NCBI GenBank assembly: GCA_015068055.1
Contig: SVLG01000026.1
Span: 1 to 25,917, forward strand
Length of the DNA: 25,917 bases
Direction of reading: 5' to 3'
Source of the DNA: Oscillospiraceae bacterium
GTDB taxonomy: Bacteria; Bacillota_A; Clostridia; Oscillospirales; Oscillospiraceae
A program made the translations under genes and the position numbers. Below are positions 6,120 through 13,647 of the stretch, one piece after another; the first letter of the stretch is position 1, and every line of letters starts with the position of its first letter. The notes beneath the pieces are model-generated. The model was not told the DNA's origin. It worked only from the letters and a program-made list of their open reading frames with translations, and ran no database searches.

Positions 6120-6611
6120 TTACCTCGCGCAGTTGGCGCTGCCGCTGCCGCAGAGCATCTCCAGCCCATGTTCCACCGCGCCGAGAACCGCAAGGATATT
6201 TTCCTCCGAGGCCTTTTTGCTGCCGGGGAGGTTGATGATAAGACTGCGGCCGCGGATGCCGGCCACACTCCGGGAGAGGCAGCCTCTGGGCGTGATGCGC
6301 ATGGACTCGGCGCGCATGGCTTCGGGGATGCCGGGGGTGGGGCGCTCGATCACGGCCATGGTGGCCTCCGGGGTGATGTCCCGGGGGGAGAAGCCCGTGC
6401 CGCCGGTGGTGAGGATCAGGGCAATGCCCAGCTCATCGGCGCACTTCAGGAGTTCAGCCTGTATGGCCTCGGCCTCATCGGGGACCATGGCGGTGTAGGC
6501 CACTTCAAAGTCGTGTTCCCGCAGAATACGCTGCAGATTGGGGCCGCTGGTGTCCTCCCGCTCGCCCCGGTAGCCCATGTCGCTGACGGTGATGACGGCT
6601 GCAGTATACAT
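6120..6611 (-). CDS. moaB: Molybdopterin adenylyltransferase (MoaB/Mog family)
   Basis: A 163-aa enzyme that activates molybdopterin by adenylation (MPT + ATP to MPT-AMP), the substrate on which MoeA inserts metal. The family motif TTGGTGFSPRDITPEAT is at 68-84, with the following GIPEAMR and LPGSKKASEENI segments. The length is normal. It is the last gene of the operon; its ATG follows the moaC stop by 3 nt, with GGGAGG placed inside the moaC end. In an organism with two MoeA proteins, either could be the partner. Confidence 0.93.
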   Translation of the reverse strand: MYTAAVITVSDMGYRGEREDTSGPNLQRILREHDFEVAYTAMVPDEAEAIQAELLKCADELGIALILTTGGTGFSPRDITPEATMAVIERPTPGIPEAMRAESMRITPRGCLSRSVAGIRGRSLIINLPGSKKASEENILAVLGAVEHGLEMLCGSGSANCAR

Positions 6612-6614
6612 GGC

Positions 6615-7094
6615 TTATTCCTCCCTTTCATAGTTGCCGTGGACGCCGCCGCTCTTGCGGAGAAGGCGGATGTCCGTGATGACCATGTCCTTCTGTACGG
6701 CCTTGCACATATCGTAGACCGTCAGCGCCGCCGTGCTCACGGCGCAGAGGGCCTCCATTTCCACGCCGGTCTTGCCGCCGCAGCTTACCTCTGCCCGGAT
6801 CTCGACGGAAAGCCGGGCCTCGTCCAGCCACAGCTTCAGATCGATGCCGTCCATGAGGATGGGGTGACACATGGGGATGAGGTCGGGGGTGCGCTTGGCA
6901 CCCATGACACCGGCGATCTGGGCCACGGTGAGTACGTCGCCCTTCTTCATGCCGCCGCTGCGGATGAGGGCAAAGGTCTCCTCGTTCACCAGTACACGCC
7001 CGGCGGCCACGGCCACGCGTTTCGTAAGGGGTTTTTCCCCAACGTCCACCATTCTGGCGCGGCCTTCGTCATTGAAATGGGTAAAGTCGCTCAT
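6615..7094 (-). CDS. moaC: Cyclic pyranopterin monophosphate synthase (MoaC)
   Basis: A 159-aa second enzyme of cofactor synthesis, turning the MoaA product (3',8-cyclo-GTP) into cyclic pyranopterin monophosphate. Family motifs are all present: HFNDEGRARMVDV (6-18), KRTPDLIPMCHPI (67-79), GKTGVEMEAL (107-116), and YDMCKAVQKDM (127-137) holding the catalytic Asp128 and Lys131, then KSGG. It starts 5 nt after the moaA stop, with GGAGG inside the moaA 3' end. Confidence 0.96.
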   Translation of the reverse strand: MSDFTHFNDEGRARMVDVGEKPLTKRVAVAAGRVLVNEETFALIRSGGMKKGDVLTVAQIAGVMGAKRTPDLIPMCHPILMDGIDLKLWLDEARLSVEIRAEVSCGGKTGVEMEALCAVSTAALTVYDMCKAVQKDMVITDIRLLRKSGGVHGNYEREE

Positions 7095-7099
7095 GGGCT

Positions 7100-8053
7100 T
7101 CAGCCTCCGATCTCGTTCATGTTCTTGCCTGCCTGGGAACGGTGCAGGGCGTCCAGCTGGCCGTGCCAGCTGGGCTTATTTCGTATGGCATCTTCCAGCA
7201 CGGCCTTCATGCCCTCAAAGTCCAGGCCCTTTAAGGAGTGCTCCACCTCCTGATGGAGACAGGGCTTGACGCGCCCGTCCGCCGTGAGGCGGATGCGGTT
7301 GCATGCGCCGCAGAAGTGGGCGCTGAGGGGGCTGATAAGGCCGATGTTCCCCTGTGCCCCCGGCAGACGGTAGAGTTTGGCCACACCGCCGTCATGTTCG
7401 ACGGGAACGGCTTCGGGCAGACGCTCCAGCACCCTTGTGCAGGGGATGAAGGCGGCTTCGTTAAAGTCGCCGCTGTCGTACATGGGCATCATCTCGATGA
7501 AGCGCATATCCACGGGATACTGCCGGGTGAGTTCGGCCAGCGCTTCGATCTCATCGTCGTTGAAGCCGCCGATAAGCACGCTGTTGAGCTTGATCTTTTC
7601 AAAGCCCGCCTCCCGTGCGGCATGAAAGCCGGCCCAGAAATCGTCTATACTGCCCAGACGGGTGATGTAGGCGTACTTGTCCGCTCTGAGACTGTCCAGA
7701 CTGAGGTTGAGCCGCTGGACGCCCGCAGCGCGCAGCTCTTTTGCAAGCCGCGGCAGCAAAGTGCCGTTTGTAGTGAGGGCAATATCCGCTATCCCCTCCA
7801 CAGCCGCGGTCCGGCGGCAGATGGAGAGGATGTTTTTTTTAATAAGGGGTTCACCGCCGGTGATGCGCAGCTTGGTGATGCCCAACGCGGCGGCAGCCTC
7901 CACGGCGCAGACGAGTTCATCTTCCGTGAGCATGTCCGCGTGACTCTTTTTGCAGATGCCCTCCTCCGGCATGCAGTAACGGCAGCGATAGTTGCAGCGT
8001 TCCGTTACCGATACCCGGAGATAGTTTATCTTTCGTCCCTGCCCATCGATCAT
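7100..8053 (-). CDS. moaA: GTP 3',8-cyclase (MoaA)
   Basis: A 317-aa radical SAM enzyme for the first step of molybdopterin synthesis, forming 3',8-cyclo-7,8-dihydro-GTP from GTP. The N-terminal radical-SAM cluster is CxxxCxxC (C20, C24, C27), ITGGEPL (64-70) is the SAM-binding GGE motif, and the C-terminal cluster ligands are C248, C251 and C265 (CGACNRIRLTADGRVKPC). The protein ends in the double glycine (316-317) needed for activity in known MoaA proteins. Its ATG overlaps the upstream stop (ATGA), so translation is coupled. Confidence 0.96.
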   Translation of the reverse strand: MIDGQGRKINYLRVSVTERCNYRCRYCMPEEGICKKSHADMLTEDELVCAVEAAAALGITKLRITGGEPLIKKNILSICRRTAAVEGIADIALTTNGTLLPRLAKELRAAGVQRLNLSLDSLRADKYAYITRLGSIDDFWAGFHAAREAGFEKIKLNSVLIGGFNDDEIEALAELTRQYPVDMRFIEMMPMYDSGDFNEAAFIPCTRVLERLPEAVPVEHDGGVAKLYRLPGAQGNIGLISPLSAHFCGACNRIRLTADGRVKPCLHQEVEHSLKGLDFEGMKAVLEDAIRNKPSWHGQLDALHRSQAGKNMNEIGG

Positions 8054-9963
8054 AGGCCGACCTCAATGACCTCACCGGGTCCTTCCAGCGTATAGCCGCC
8101 CATGGCGAGGATCTTTTCCCGGAAGGCTTTGCTTTTCAGCGTGGCAATCAGCTGCTGCACCATGGGACTCTCCCAGGCGTGGTCAGGGATGATCAGGTCA
8201 TATTCCTCCACGCAGATGGGGATGAAGTCCAGCTCATAGAGCTTCGCCGCCGAGTAGATGCCCATGCCTGCGTCGGCGCTGCCGCTTGCGATCTGGGCGG
8301 CCACGCTGGTGTGGGTCAGCTCCTCCCGGTCATAGCCGTAGATGGCAGCGGTATCCAGCCCGTCCTTTTTGCAGAGGTAATCGGTAAGGATGCGGGTGCC
8401 GGAACCCTTCTGCCGGTTGACGTAGCGAATACTTTCTTTGGCGATGTCTGCGAATTTTTCAATGCCGAGGGGATTACCCCTGGCTACCATGAGACCCTGC
8501 TGACGGCCCACGCAGCGGATGAGCTTCACGCCGCCCTTGGGGAAGTACTTGCGGATGAAGGCGCTGTTATACTCACCGGTGGCGGTGTCCAGCAGATGGC
8601 AGCCGGCCACATGGGCCTCGCCCCGGCGGATGGCCATGATGCCGCCCATGGAACCTACGTGGGCGGAACTCATGTAGACGCTGCCGTTTTCCCGGTGCAT
8701 CTGATCGGCCAGCTCGTCCAGCAGTGGGTCATGACTGCCGATGACCACCAGCGTTTCGCGGAGCTTTTCCATGCTGCTGAGGAGCCGCACCTGCACCTCG
8801 CTGCCGGCCTCGTAGCCCTCGCAGCCCTGCGGCACTTCCAGAATGCCGTCGGCCTTCATAAAGGAGGAGACCACGCCGCTGCCCCGGCTCAGGGGGGAGG
8901 CCATGAGTTTTTCCCCCACCCGGCCCATGCGGACGCGGACAAACTCCTCGTACTTGAGGGTGCTGACCACAGGACGGGTCAGGGTGGCGGCGGCATACTG
9001 TCTTGTGACGGCGGGAGCCTTGAGCCAATGGTCGATGAGGGGCTTGAGCAGCTCCTCGATGACGATGATGCCGGAAACGGGGTAGCCGGGTACGCCCAGA
9101 ATGGGGGTGGAACCCCGGCGGCCCAGAATGGCGGGCTTGCCGGGCTTCATGGCAATGCCGTGGTAGAGCACCTCGCCCAGCTCCCGGATGACTTTGGCGG
9201 AGAAGTCCTCCCGGCCGGCGGAAGAACCGGCGTTGAGGATGACGAGGTCGCACTCGTCCGCGGCCTTGCGGACAGCTTCCCGGATGAGTTCCTCCTTATC
9301 GGGCACGATGGGGTAGACCTTCGCCTCTGCGCCCCAACCCTTTACCATGGCGGAGAAGATGGAGCCGTTGAACTCCAGAATGTCGCCGGGCTTCGGGTCG
9401 GCACAGGGGGGGATGATCTCGTCGCCGGTGGGGATGATGCCCACCAGAGGTTTGCGGATGACCTCGATCTCCAGCACACCACCGGCCAGCATGGCGCCGA
9501 TGGCAGCGGGGGAGACGGCCACGTGGGAGGGCAGGATCATTTCCCCGGCGCAGATGTCCTCGCCAATCTGGCGGATATGCTGCCAGGGAGCGGCGGCCGC
9601 ATGAATGGTCACGGAGCCGTCTGCATTTTTCACGATGTCCTCTACCATGATGACGGCGTCCTTCCCCTCGGGGATGGGGTCGCCGGTGTCCAGCACGGTG
9701 TACTGCTCCGTACGCAGCGTCACGGGGGTGGTTTCCGTGGCGTTGAAGGTGTCGGAGGCCCGGACGGCGATGCCGTCCATGGCGCTGGCAGCGTAGTGAG
9801 GTGCGCAGATGTTGGCATAAACAGCCCCGGCGGTGACACGGCCGCAGGCTTCGGGTACGGCGATGCGCTCGGTTTCGGGAGCGAAGCCGTTTTCTTTCAG
9901 AAAGCTGAGATAATCGGCTCTGGCCTTATTCAGCGCTACGTTTGTCAGATATTCAAAACCCAT
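8050..9963 (-). CDS. moeA: Molybdopterin molybdenumtransferase fused to a PBP-like domain (MoeA-PBP)
   Basis: A 637-aa protein. Residues 1 to about 405 are MoeA, which inserts molybdate or tungstate into adenylated molybdopterin: PHYAASAMDGIAVRASD, DTGDPIPEGKDAVI, PTGDEI, NAGSSAG, MKPGKPAILG and GVPGYPVSG. From about residue 410 (LVVIGSHDPLLDELADQM) to the end is a periplasmic-binding-protein-like domain without a signal peptide (RYVNRQKGSGTRILTDYL, AAQIASGSADAGMGIYSAA), the PBP_like type found fused to MoeA in many anaerobes. That domain probably senses or delivers the oxyanion or a pterin; its ligand cannot be read from sequence. AGGAG lies 9 nt before the ATG. It is the second moeA of the operon, 4 nt after the first. 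Confidence 0.94.
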   Translation of the reverse strand: MGFEYLTNVALNKARADYLSFLKENGFAPETERIAVPEACGRVTAGAVYANICAPHYAASAMDGIAVRASDTFNATETTPVTLRTEQYTVLDTGDPIPEGKDAVIMVEDIVKNADGSVTIHAAAAPWQHIRQIGEDICAGEMILPSHVAVSPAAIGAMLAGGVLEIEVIRKPLVGIIPTGDEIIPPCADPKPGDILEFNGSIFSAMVKGWGAEAKVYPIVPDKEELIREAVRKAADECDLVILNAGSSAGREDFSAKVIRELGEVLYHGIAMKPGKPAILGRRGSTPILGVPGYPVSGIIVIEELLKPLIDHWLKAPAVTRQYAAATLTRPVVSTLKYEEFVRVRMGRVGEKLMASPLSRGSGVVSSFMKADGILEVPQGCEGYEAGSEVQVRLLSSMEKLRETLVVIGSHDPLLDELADQMHRENGSVYMSSAHVGSMGGIMAIRRGEAHVAGCHLLDTATGEYNSAFIRKYFPKGGVKLIRCVGRQQGLMVARGNPLGIEKFADIAKESIRYVNRQKGSGTRILTDYLCKKDGLDTAAIYGYDREELTHTSVAAQIASGSADAGMGIYSAAKLYELDFIPICVEEYDLIIPDHAWESPMVQQLIATLKSKAFREKILAMGGYTLEGPGEVIEVGL

Positions 9964-9967
9964 AGTG

Positions 9968-11188
9968 TTAATCTCCTGATGTGATGGTTACCTGTATTTC
10001 GGCCCCTTGGGGCAGACCCTCGCAGTCCCGGTGAATGCAGAAATAGCCGTCCGAGCCGGAGAGGGCGGCGATGAGTCCGCTCTTGCCCCGGAGCGGGTGG
10101 GCCCAGAGCCCGTCCGGCCGCTCCTCCAGAGAACAGCAGAGATACTGGGCCCTGCCGTGGTTGGCGCTGACGCTTTCGGTAAGACGGGCGGCTGTGGTGT
10201 AACTCCGCTGTGCCCTGCCGGAAAGGCGGTTCAGCAGCGGCAGCACAAAGAGCTTTGTGATAAACCACGCGGCCACCGGGTGACCGGGGAGACCCACCAG
10301 CGGCTTTTGACCGCACTTACCCAGTATGGTGGGTTTGCCGGGCTTGATGGCAATGCCGTGGAGCAGCAGCTCGCCCATGGACTCGATGATGCGGCAGGCG
10401 GCGTCCTTGACGCCCACGCTGCTGCCCCCGGAGAGGATCACCGCGTCGCAGTCCCGGACAGCGCTCTCCACAGTCTTCCGGAGCCGTGCTTCATCATCCG
10501 CTATAATGCCGTAGTTTACGACGCTCGCGCCGTGCGCTGTCAGCATGGCCTCCAGCATGGGGCTGTTTACATCCCGAACCTGACCGGGGCCGGGTGCCGT
10601 TCCCGGTTCCACCAGCTCGTCTCCGGTGGAGAGGATACCCACGGTAAGCTTTTGACTGACCGGCACCTCCGTGCAGCCGATGGCAGCCAGGGCGCCGATA
10701 TCCTGGGAGGAGAGAACGTGGCCCTTGGGAACGATCACCTTTCCGGGGCGGGCGTCATCCCCCCGGAAGATCATGTTCTGCCCCGGGGCGGCGGACTTCA
10801 GCACGCCGATGCTGCCGTCGCCGTAGTCCTCGGTGTACTCAATCATCACCACGCTGTCGGCCCCCTTGGGTACGGCACCGCCTGTGGGGATGGCGGCACA
10901 ATCCCCTTCACTCAGTGCAAAATCCGCGCCTTTGCCCATGAACACCTCGCCCACCTGCATCAGAATGGCGGGGATGGCGTCGGTACAGCCAAAGGTGTCG
11001 GAGGCCCGGAGGGCATAGCCGTCCACGGTGGAGCGGTCAAAGTCCGGGACAAACTCTCCGGCGCAGATGTCCGCCGCCGCCGTGCGGCCGATGGCAGCAG
11101 CGAGGGGGACGTGCTCTGTTTTTACCAGCGGTGAAAACTTTGCTTCTATAATGGCCAGAACTTCTTCCGGCGTTTTTACATGCAGCAT
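9968..11188 (-). CDS. moeA: Molybdopterin molybdenumtransferase (MoeA), single-domain copy
   Basis: A 406-aa MoeA of normal length. Family motifs are FDRSTVDGYALRASDTFG, AIPTGGAVPKGADSVVMIEY, LSTGDELVEPG, ILSGGSSVGVKD, IKPGKPTILG and GLPGHPVAAW. It inserts the metal into adenylated molybdopterin. The ATG at 11188 has GGAGG 6 nt upstream; the frame is open for 50 more codons, but these lie inside the preceding regulator gene. It starts one nucleotide after that gene's stop. Two MoeA paralogues in one operon suggest a division of labour, for instance molybdenum versus tungsten; this is inference. Confidence 0.94.
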   Translation of the reverse strand: MLHVKTPEEVLAIIEAKFSPLVKTEHVPLAAAIGRTAAADICAGEFVPDFDRSTVDGYALRASDTFGCTDAIPAILMQVGEVFMGKGADFALSEGDCAAIPTGGAVPKGADSVVMIEYTEDYGDGSIGVLKSAAPGQNMIFRGDDARPGKVIVPKGHVLSSQDIGALAAIGCTEVPVSQKLTVGILSTGDELVEPGTAPGPGQVRDVNSPMLEAMLTAHGASVVNYGIIADDEARLRKTVESAVRDCDAVILSGGSSVGVKDAACRIIESMGELLLHGIAIKPGKPTILGKCGQKPLVGLPGHPVAAWFITKLFVLPLLNRLSGRAQRSYTTAARLTESVSANHGRAQYLCCSLEERPDGLWAHPLRGKSGLIAALSGSDGYFCIHRDCEGLPQGAEIQVTITSGD

Positions 11189-11189
11189 G

Positions 11190-12119
11190 TCATACCTCCG
11201 CGACGATCTTTCCCAGATCGCGGTAGTCGTTGCCGCTGAGATGCGCAACTTCTCCGCGGAAAACCGGGGAAGCCAGTACATCCAACAGCTTTTGGGTGCC
11301 GGGTTTCTCCAGCAGAGCCTTTTTGATGGCGAGGTCAAAGCGCTCCTCCAGCAGCGGGATGAAGTCCAGCCCCTCTATCTGCCGGGAAATGCGCTCGGTA
11401 CCCAGAGCCAGGTCCGCTTCGCCGTCGGCCACCGCGGCGGCGATGGTCAGGTGGGACTTTACAAGGTTGTCATAGCCCTTCAAAGCCGCGGCGTCGATGC
11501 CCAGCTCCTTGAGCTTTATATCCAGCACGATTCTGGCGCTGGAACCGCAGCGGCGGTTGAGGATGGAGAGATCCTTCCGTCCCAGATCCTCCCAGCCCCG
11601 GATGCTCCGGGGATTGCCCTTTTTTACATAGAAGCCCAGCGTCCGGTAGCTGACATTCACCAGCACGGCGCCGATGCCCGGCATCAGACTGCGGACATAG
11701 GAGCGGTTGTATTCCTGCCCGTCGAAAAGATGGCAGGCGGCCGCCTGTACCCGGTCTTCGTAAAGGGCCAGCAGGCCTTCAAAGCCGGAGAGATAGGCCC
11801 GGCCCACCGAGACATCCTCTCTTTGCAGGAAGCTGGCCAGCATATCCAGCACCGCGTCCTGTCCGGAGATCACAAGCTCCGGCCCCTCATCCCGGGCCGA
11901 GAGCAGGGCCGAGCGGGTGTTTACCGTCTGGACGCTGCGTACGCTCCGTTCGTGGCGGGAGCGGGCGATGTAGGCATCCACGTCCTCCTGAGTAAAGCGA
12001 ACCTTACGGCCAATGTTATAAGAGTGGATCTCGCCCTTGTGGATGAGATCGTAAACCGTTGACTTGCTGACGCGGAGAATATCCGCCACGTCCTGTGCGG
12101 AAAGGGACTTTTCTGCCAT
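11190..12119 (-). CDS. HTH regulator with PBP-like sensor domain, likely molybdate/tungstate-responsive
   Basis: A 309-aa protein. Residues about 5-54 are an excisionase/MerR-type helix-turn-helix (LSAQDVADILRVSKSTVYDLI...GRKVRFTQEDVDAYIARS). Residues about 80-305 are a PBP-like domain related to the one fused to MoeA next door (GFYVKKGNPRSIRGWEDL, RRCGSSARIVLDIKLKELG, TIAAAVADGEADLALGTERIS). There is no signal peptide, so it acts in the cytoplasm as a one-component sensor. The ATG at 12119 is preferred over a GTG two codons earlier, because GGAGG is 8 nt from it. It is the first gene of the moeA-moeA-moaA-moaC-moaB operon and divergent from the short AOR-like gene. The probable operator is the tandem repeat array in between. 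Confidence 0.85.
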   Translation of the reverse strand: MAEKSLSAQDVADILRVSKSTVYDLIHKGEIHSYNIGRKVRFTQEDVDAYIARSRHERSVRSVQTVNTRSALLSARDEGPELVISGQDAVLDMLASFLQREDVSVGRAYLSGFEGLLALYEDRVQAAACHLFDGQEYNRSYVRSLMPGIGAVLVNVSYRTLGFYVKKGNPRSIRGWEDLGRKDLSILNRRCGSSARIVLDIKLKELGIDAAALKGYDNLVKSHLTIAAAVADGEADLALGTERISRQIEGLDFIPLLEERFDLAIKKALLEKPGTQKLLDVLASPVFRGEVAHLSGNDYRDLGKIVAEV

Positions 12120-12149
12120 ATTCACTGCCTCCGATGTTAGCTGCTGCCC

Positions 12150-12178
12150 ATTATACGCCTGCCTTCGGCAGGAAACAA
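12150..12178 (-). promoter_or_regulatory. Promoter of the regulator-moeA-moaACB operon
   Basis: TTGTTT (12178-12173), a 17-bp spacer and TATAAT (12155-12150) on the minus strand. The spacer is almost filled by a perfect dyad, CCTGCC-GAA-GGCAGG (12172-12158). A dyad between -35 and -10 recalls MerR-type operators. Confidence 0.75.
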
Positions 12179-12181
12179 GCC

Positions 12182-12221
12182 TTTCGTGCGATTTCGTACA
12201 ATTTCATATTATTTCGTGCAA
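12182..12221. repeat. Four 10-bp tandem repeats between divergent promoters (candidate operator)
   Basis: The plus strand reads four units at an exact 10-bp period: TTTCGTGCGA, TTTCGTACAA, TTTCATATTA, TTTCGTGCAA. Unit three is degenerate. The array starts 4 bp beyond the -35 of the minus-strand promoter and ends 12 bp before the -35 of the plus-strand promoter. All units thus lie on one face of the helix, directly upstream of both promoters. This suits an activator, or a repressor that loops or spreads, and the adjacent HTH-PBP protein is the obvious candidate. Confidence 0.7.
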
Positions 12222-12233
12222 TTTATCTGGGGC

Positions 12234-12262
12234 TTGCATCCGGGGAGAAGACCCGCTATAAT
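12234..12262 (+). promoter_or_regulatory. Promoter of the short AOR-like gene
   Basis: TTGCAT (12234-12239), a 17-bp spacer and TATAAT (12257-12262). The expected start is near 12269, leaving a very short leader that holds AAAGGAGG. Confidence 0.85.
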
Positions 12263-12286
12263 GCAGGGCGGAAAGGAGGGATGCAT

Positions 12287-13468
12287 ATGCATTGGGGTTA
12301 TATGGGAAAGATACTGGAAGTGGATCTCCGTCATGAGACGGTGCGCTTTCTGCCCCTGCCTGCGCTCTGCGGCGGGAAAACCCTTGCAGCCCGGCTTATG
12401 CTGGACGCCCTCCGCGGCGGTGAAACCGCCCTTTCCGAAGAAAACGTTGTGGTTATCTCCACGGCTGTCCTTGCGCTGACGGGCGCTCCCGCTTCGGCCC
12501 GCTTTGATATTGCCTCCCTTTCGTCCCGGGACAACCGCCCCGCCATGGCCAACTGCGGCGGCAGCTTTGGTCTGGCTCTGCGCCGGGCCGGTTATGATGC
12601 GCTGGTGCTTCGGGGCCGCTGCAAGGCCCTGCGCTGGCTGGAGATCAATGAAAATTATGTAAACTTTAATGATGCTTCGTCCCTGCGGGGTATGGAGACA
12701 GATCGCTGTTTTGATAGCCTTACACAGGGCAACAGGGGCTGCGGCGTGCTGTGCATTGGTCCTGCCGGCGAAAATTATGTAGACTTTGCATCGGTCTTTG
12801 CCAATGGCCACAGCACAGGCCGCGCGGGCTTTGGCGCGGTGCTGGGCTGGAAGAATTTGAAGGCCATCCGGGTTACGGGAGAGAAGAAGCTGCCGCTCTA
12901 TGATGAGGGACGTGTGCGGGAACGGAGCCGCGCGTGGGTGAGCTCTTTGAGGGAGGCCCGGCAGGAGGAGGGCGGAAATTTCTGCCCCGCCTGTCCGCTG
13001 CACTGCGAGCGTCAGGGACGTGGGGAGGACCCCCGGCTGGACGCGCTGGGCATGGACGCTATCGCGGCTGGAAAGGCGGCGGAGCGCTTTGCCGACAGCG
13101 GTCTTGACAAAGCGGAAATCTACGAGGCCATGGCCCGCGGGCGCATCCATGTCAATGTGCGTGGCAGCGGTGAAAACGAGAACAAGCTCAAAAGCGGAAA
13201 GCGCCGCAAGGGGAGTTTTGCCTCGGTGCTGCGGGCCTTTGACCTCGACGACGATGCAGTGTCGGAGGAATTCTGCCGGAACTTTACCGAGGCGGTATCC
13301 GTCAGCGGTCAGTGTATGTTTACGCTGAAGGCGCTGAAAAAGGGGGAGCTTCCTATCCTGGACCTGCTGCAGGCTGTCACCGGTCGGACATATACGCTGG
13401 AGGATTTCCTTGCCCTCGGCGCGGAGAGCCGGGAATTGGAGCAGAAACTCCGGGCGAGATTTGAATAG
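12287..13468 (+). CDS. Internally shortened aldehyde:ferredoxin oxidoreductase (AOR) family protein
   Basis: A 393-aa protein; AOR family tungsten enzymes have about 600 residues. Residues 1 to about 197 follow the AOR N-terminal pterin-binding domain: YMGKILEVDL, VISTAVLALTGAPASARF, NCGGSFGLALRRAGYDALVLRG, CIGPAGENYVDFASVFANGHSTGRAGFGAVLGWKNLKAI. The 4Fe-4S motif CxxCxxxC is present (C233, C236, C240) and a fourth Cys (C343, SVSGQCMF) fits the distal ligand. Most of the middle domain between them is missing, and the protein ends soon after LLQAVTGRTYTLEDFLALG. GGAGG is 7 nt before the ATG at 12287; another ATG at 12281 is too close. The frame is intact and has its own promoter and terminator, so it does not look like a decaying pseudogene. 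Its activity is unknown; it could be a minimal tungsten-pterin protein, a cofactor carrier or a sensor. Confidence 0.82.
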   Translation: MHWGYMGKILEVDLRHETVRFLPLPALCGGKTLAARLMLDALRGGETALSEENVVVISTAVLALTGAPASARFDIASLSSRDNRPAMANCGGSFGLALRRAGYDALVLRGRCKALRWLEINENYVNFNDASSLRGMETDRCFDSLTQGNRGCGVLCIGPAGENYVDFASVFANGHSTGRAGFGAVLGWKNLKAIRVTGEKKLPLYDEGRVRERSRAWVSSLREARQEEGGNFCPACPLHCERQGRGEDPRLDALGMDAIAAGKAAERFADSGLDKAEIYEAMARGRIHVNVRGSGENENKLKSGKRRKGSFASVLRAFDLDDDAVSEEFCRNFTEAVSVSGQCMFTLKALKKGELPILDLLQAVTGRTYTLEDFLALGAESRELEQKLRARFE

Positions 13469-13472
13469 ACGG

Positions 13473-13507
13473 AAAAATCCCGGAAACCATTGGTTTCCGG
13501 GATTTTT
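13473..13507. terminator. Bidirectional terminator between the AOR-like gene and tRNA-Sec
   Basis: A 16-bp inverted repeat (AAAAATCCCGGAAACC / GGTTTCCGGGATTTTT) with loop ATT and A/T tracts on both sides. It ends the AOR-like gene on the plus strand and the sel operon on the minus strand; the tRNA CCA end abuts it directly. Confidence 0.93.
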
Positions 13508-13604
13508 TGGCGGGAATATGTGGGAATCGAACCCACCTGGGCGGTTCCTAGCCGTCCACAGCGGTTTTGAAGACCGGGGGGCACACCAGCACCCATATAC
13601 TCCC
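13508..13604 (-). tRNA. selC: tRNA-Sec (anticodon UCA)
   Basis: A 97-nt tRNA with an 8-bp acceptor (GGGAGTAT / ATATTCCC), discriminator G and encoded CCA. It has the tRNA-Sec hallmark 6-bp D stem with a 4-nt loop (GGGTGC-TGGT-GTGCCC), the anticodon loop CTTCAAA with UCA in the middle, a long variable arm (GGACGG...CCGCCC) and T arm GTGGG-TTCGATT-CCCAC. It lies 43 nt after selB on the same strand. It decodes the UGA of fdhA. Confidence 0.95.
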
Positions 13605-13616
13605 ATGGGCCTGCGC

Positions 13617-13645
13617 ATTATATCATGCGCAGGTAAAAAAAGCAA
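13617..13645 (-). promoter_or_regulatory. Promoter for tRNA-Sec
   Basis: TTGCTT (13645-13640), a 17-bp spacer and TATAAT (13622-13617) on the minus strand. The start would be about 6 nt before the tRNA 5' end. The -10 is the loop and edge of a perfect inverted repeat (CCTGCGCAT / ATGCGCAGG, 13610-13633). The -35 lies 2 bp beyond the selB stop, so the tRNA may be made both alone and by read-through from selAB. Confidence 0.75.
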
Positions 13646-13647
13646 CC

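Noticed and set aside
5497..6268. Small ORFs across the moaE-moaB gap
   Set aside because: They translate inverted repeats and antisense moaE; no start signals or family resemblance.
8179..9984. 601-aa plus-strand ORF
   Set aside because: Antisense shadow of moeA-PBP caused by high GC content; rich in Gly/Ala/His, no recognisable domain, no ribosome site.
12182..12221. CRISPR-like short repeat array
   Set aside because: Units are 10 bp and contiguous with no spacers; position between promoters fits an operator.
12287..13468. Frameshifted or decayed AOR pseudogene
   Set aside because: One intact frame with a good promoter, ribosome site, terminator and retained cysteines; no leftover AOR fragments seen in other frames.
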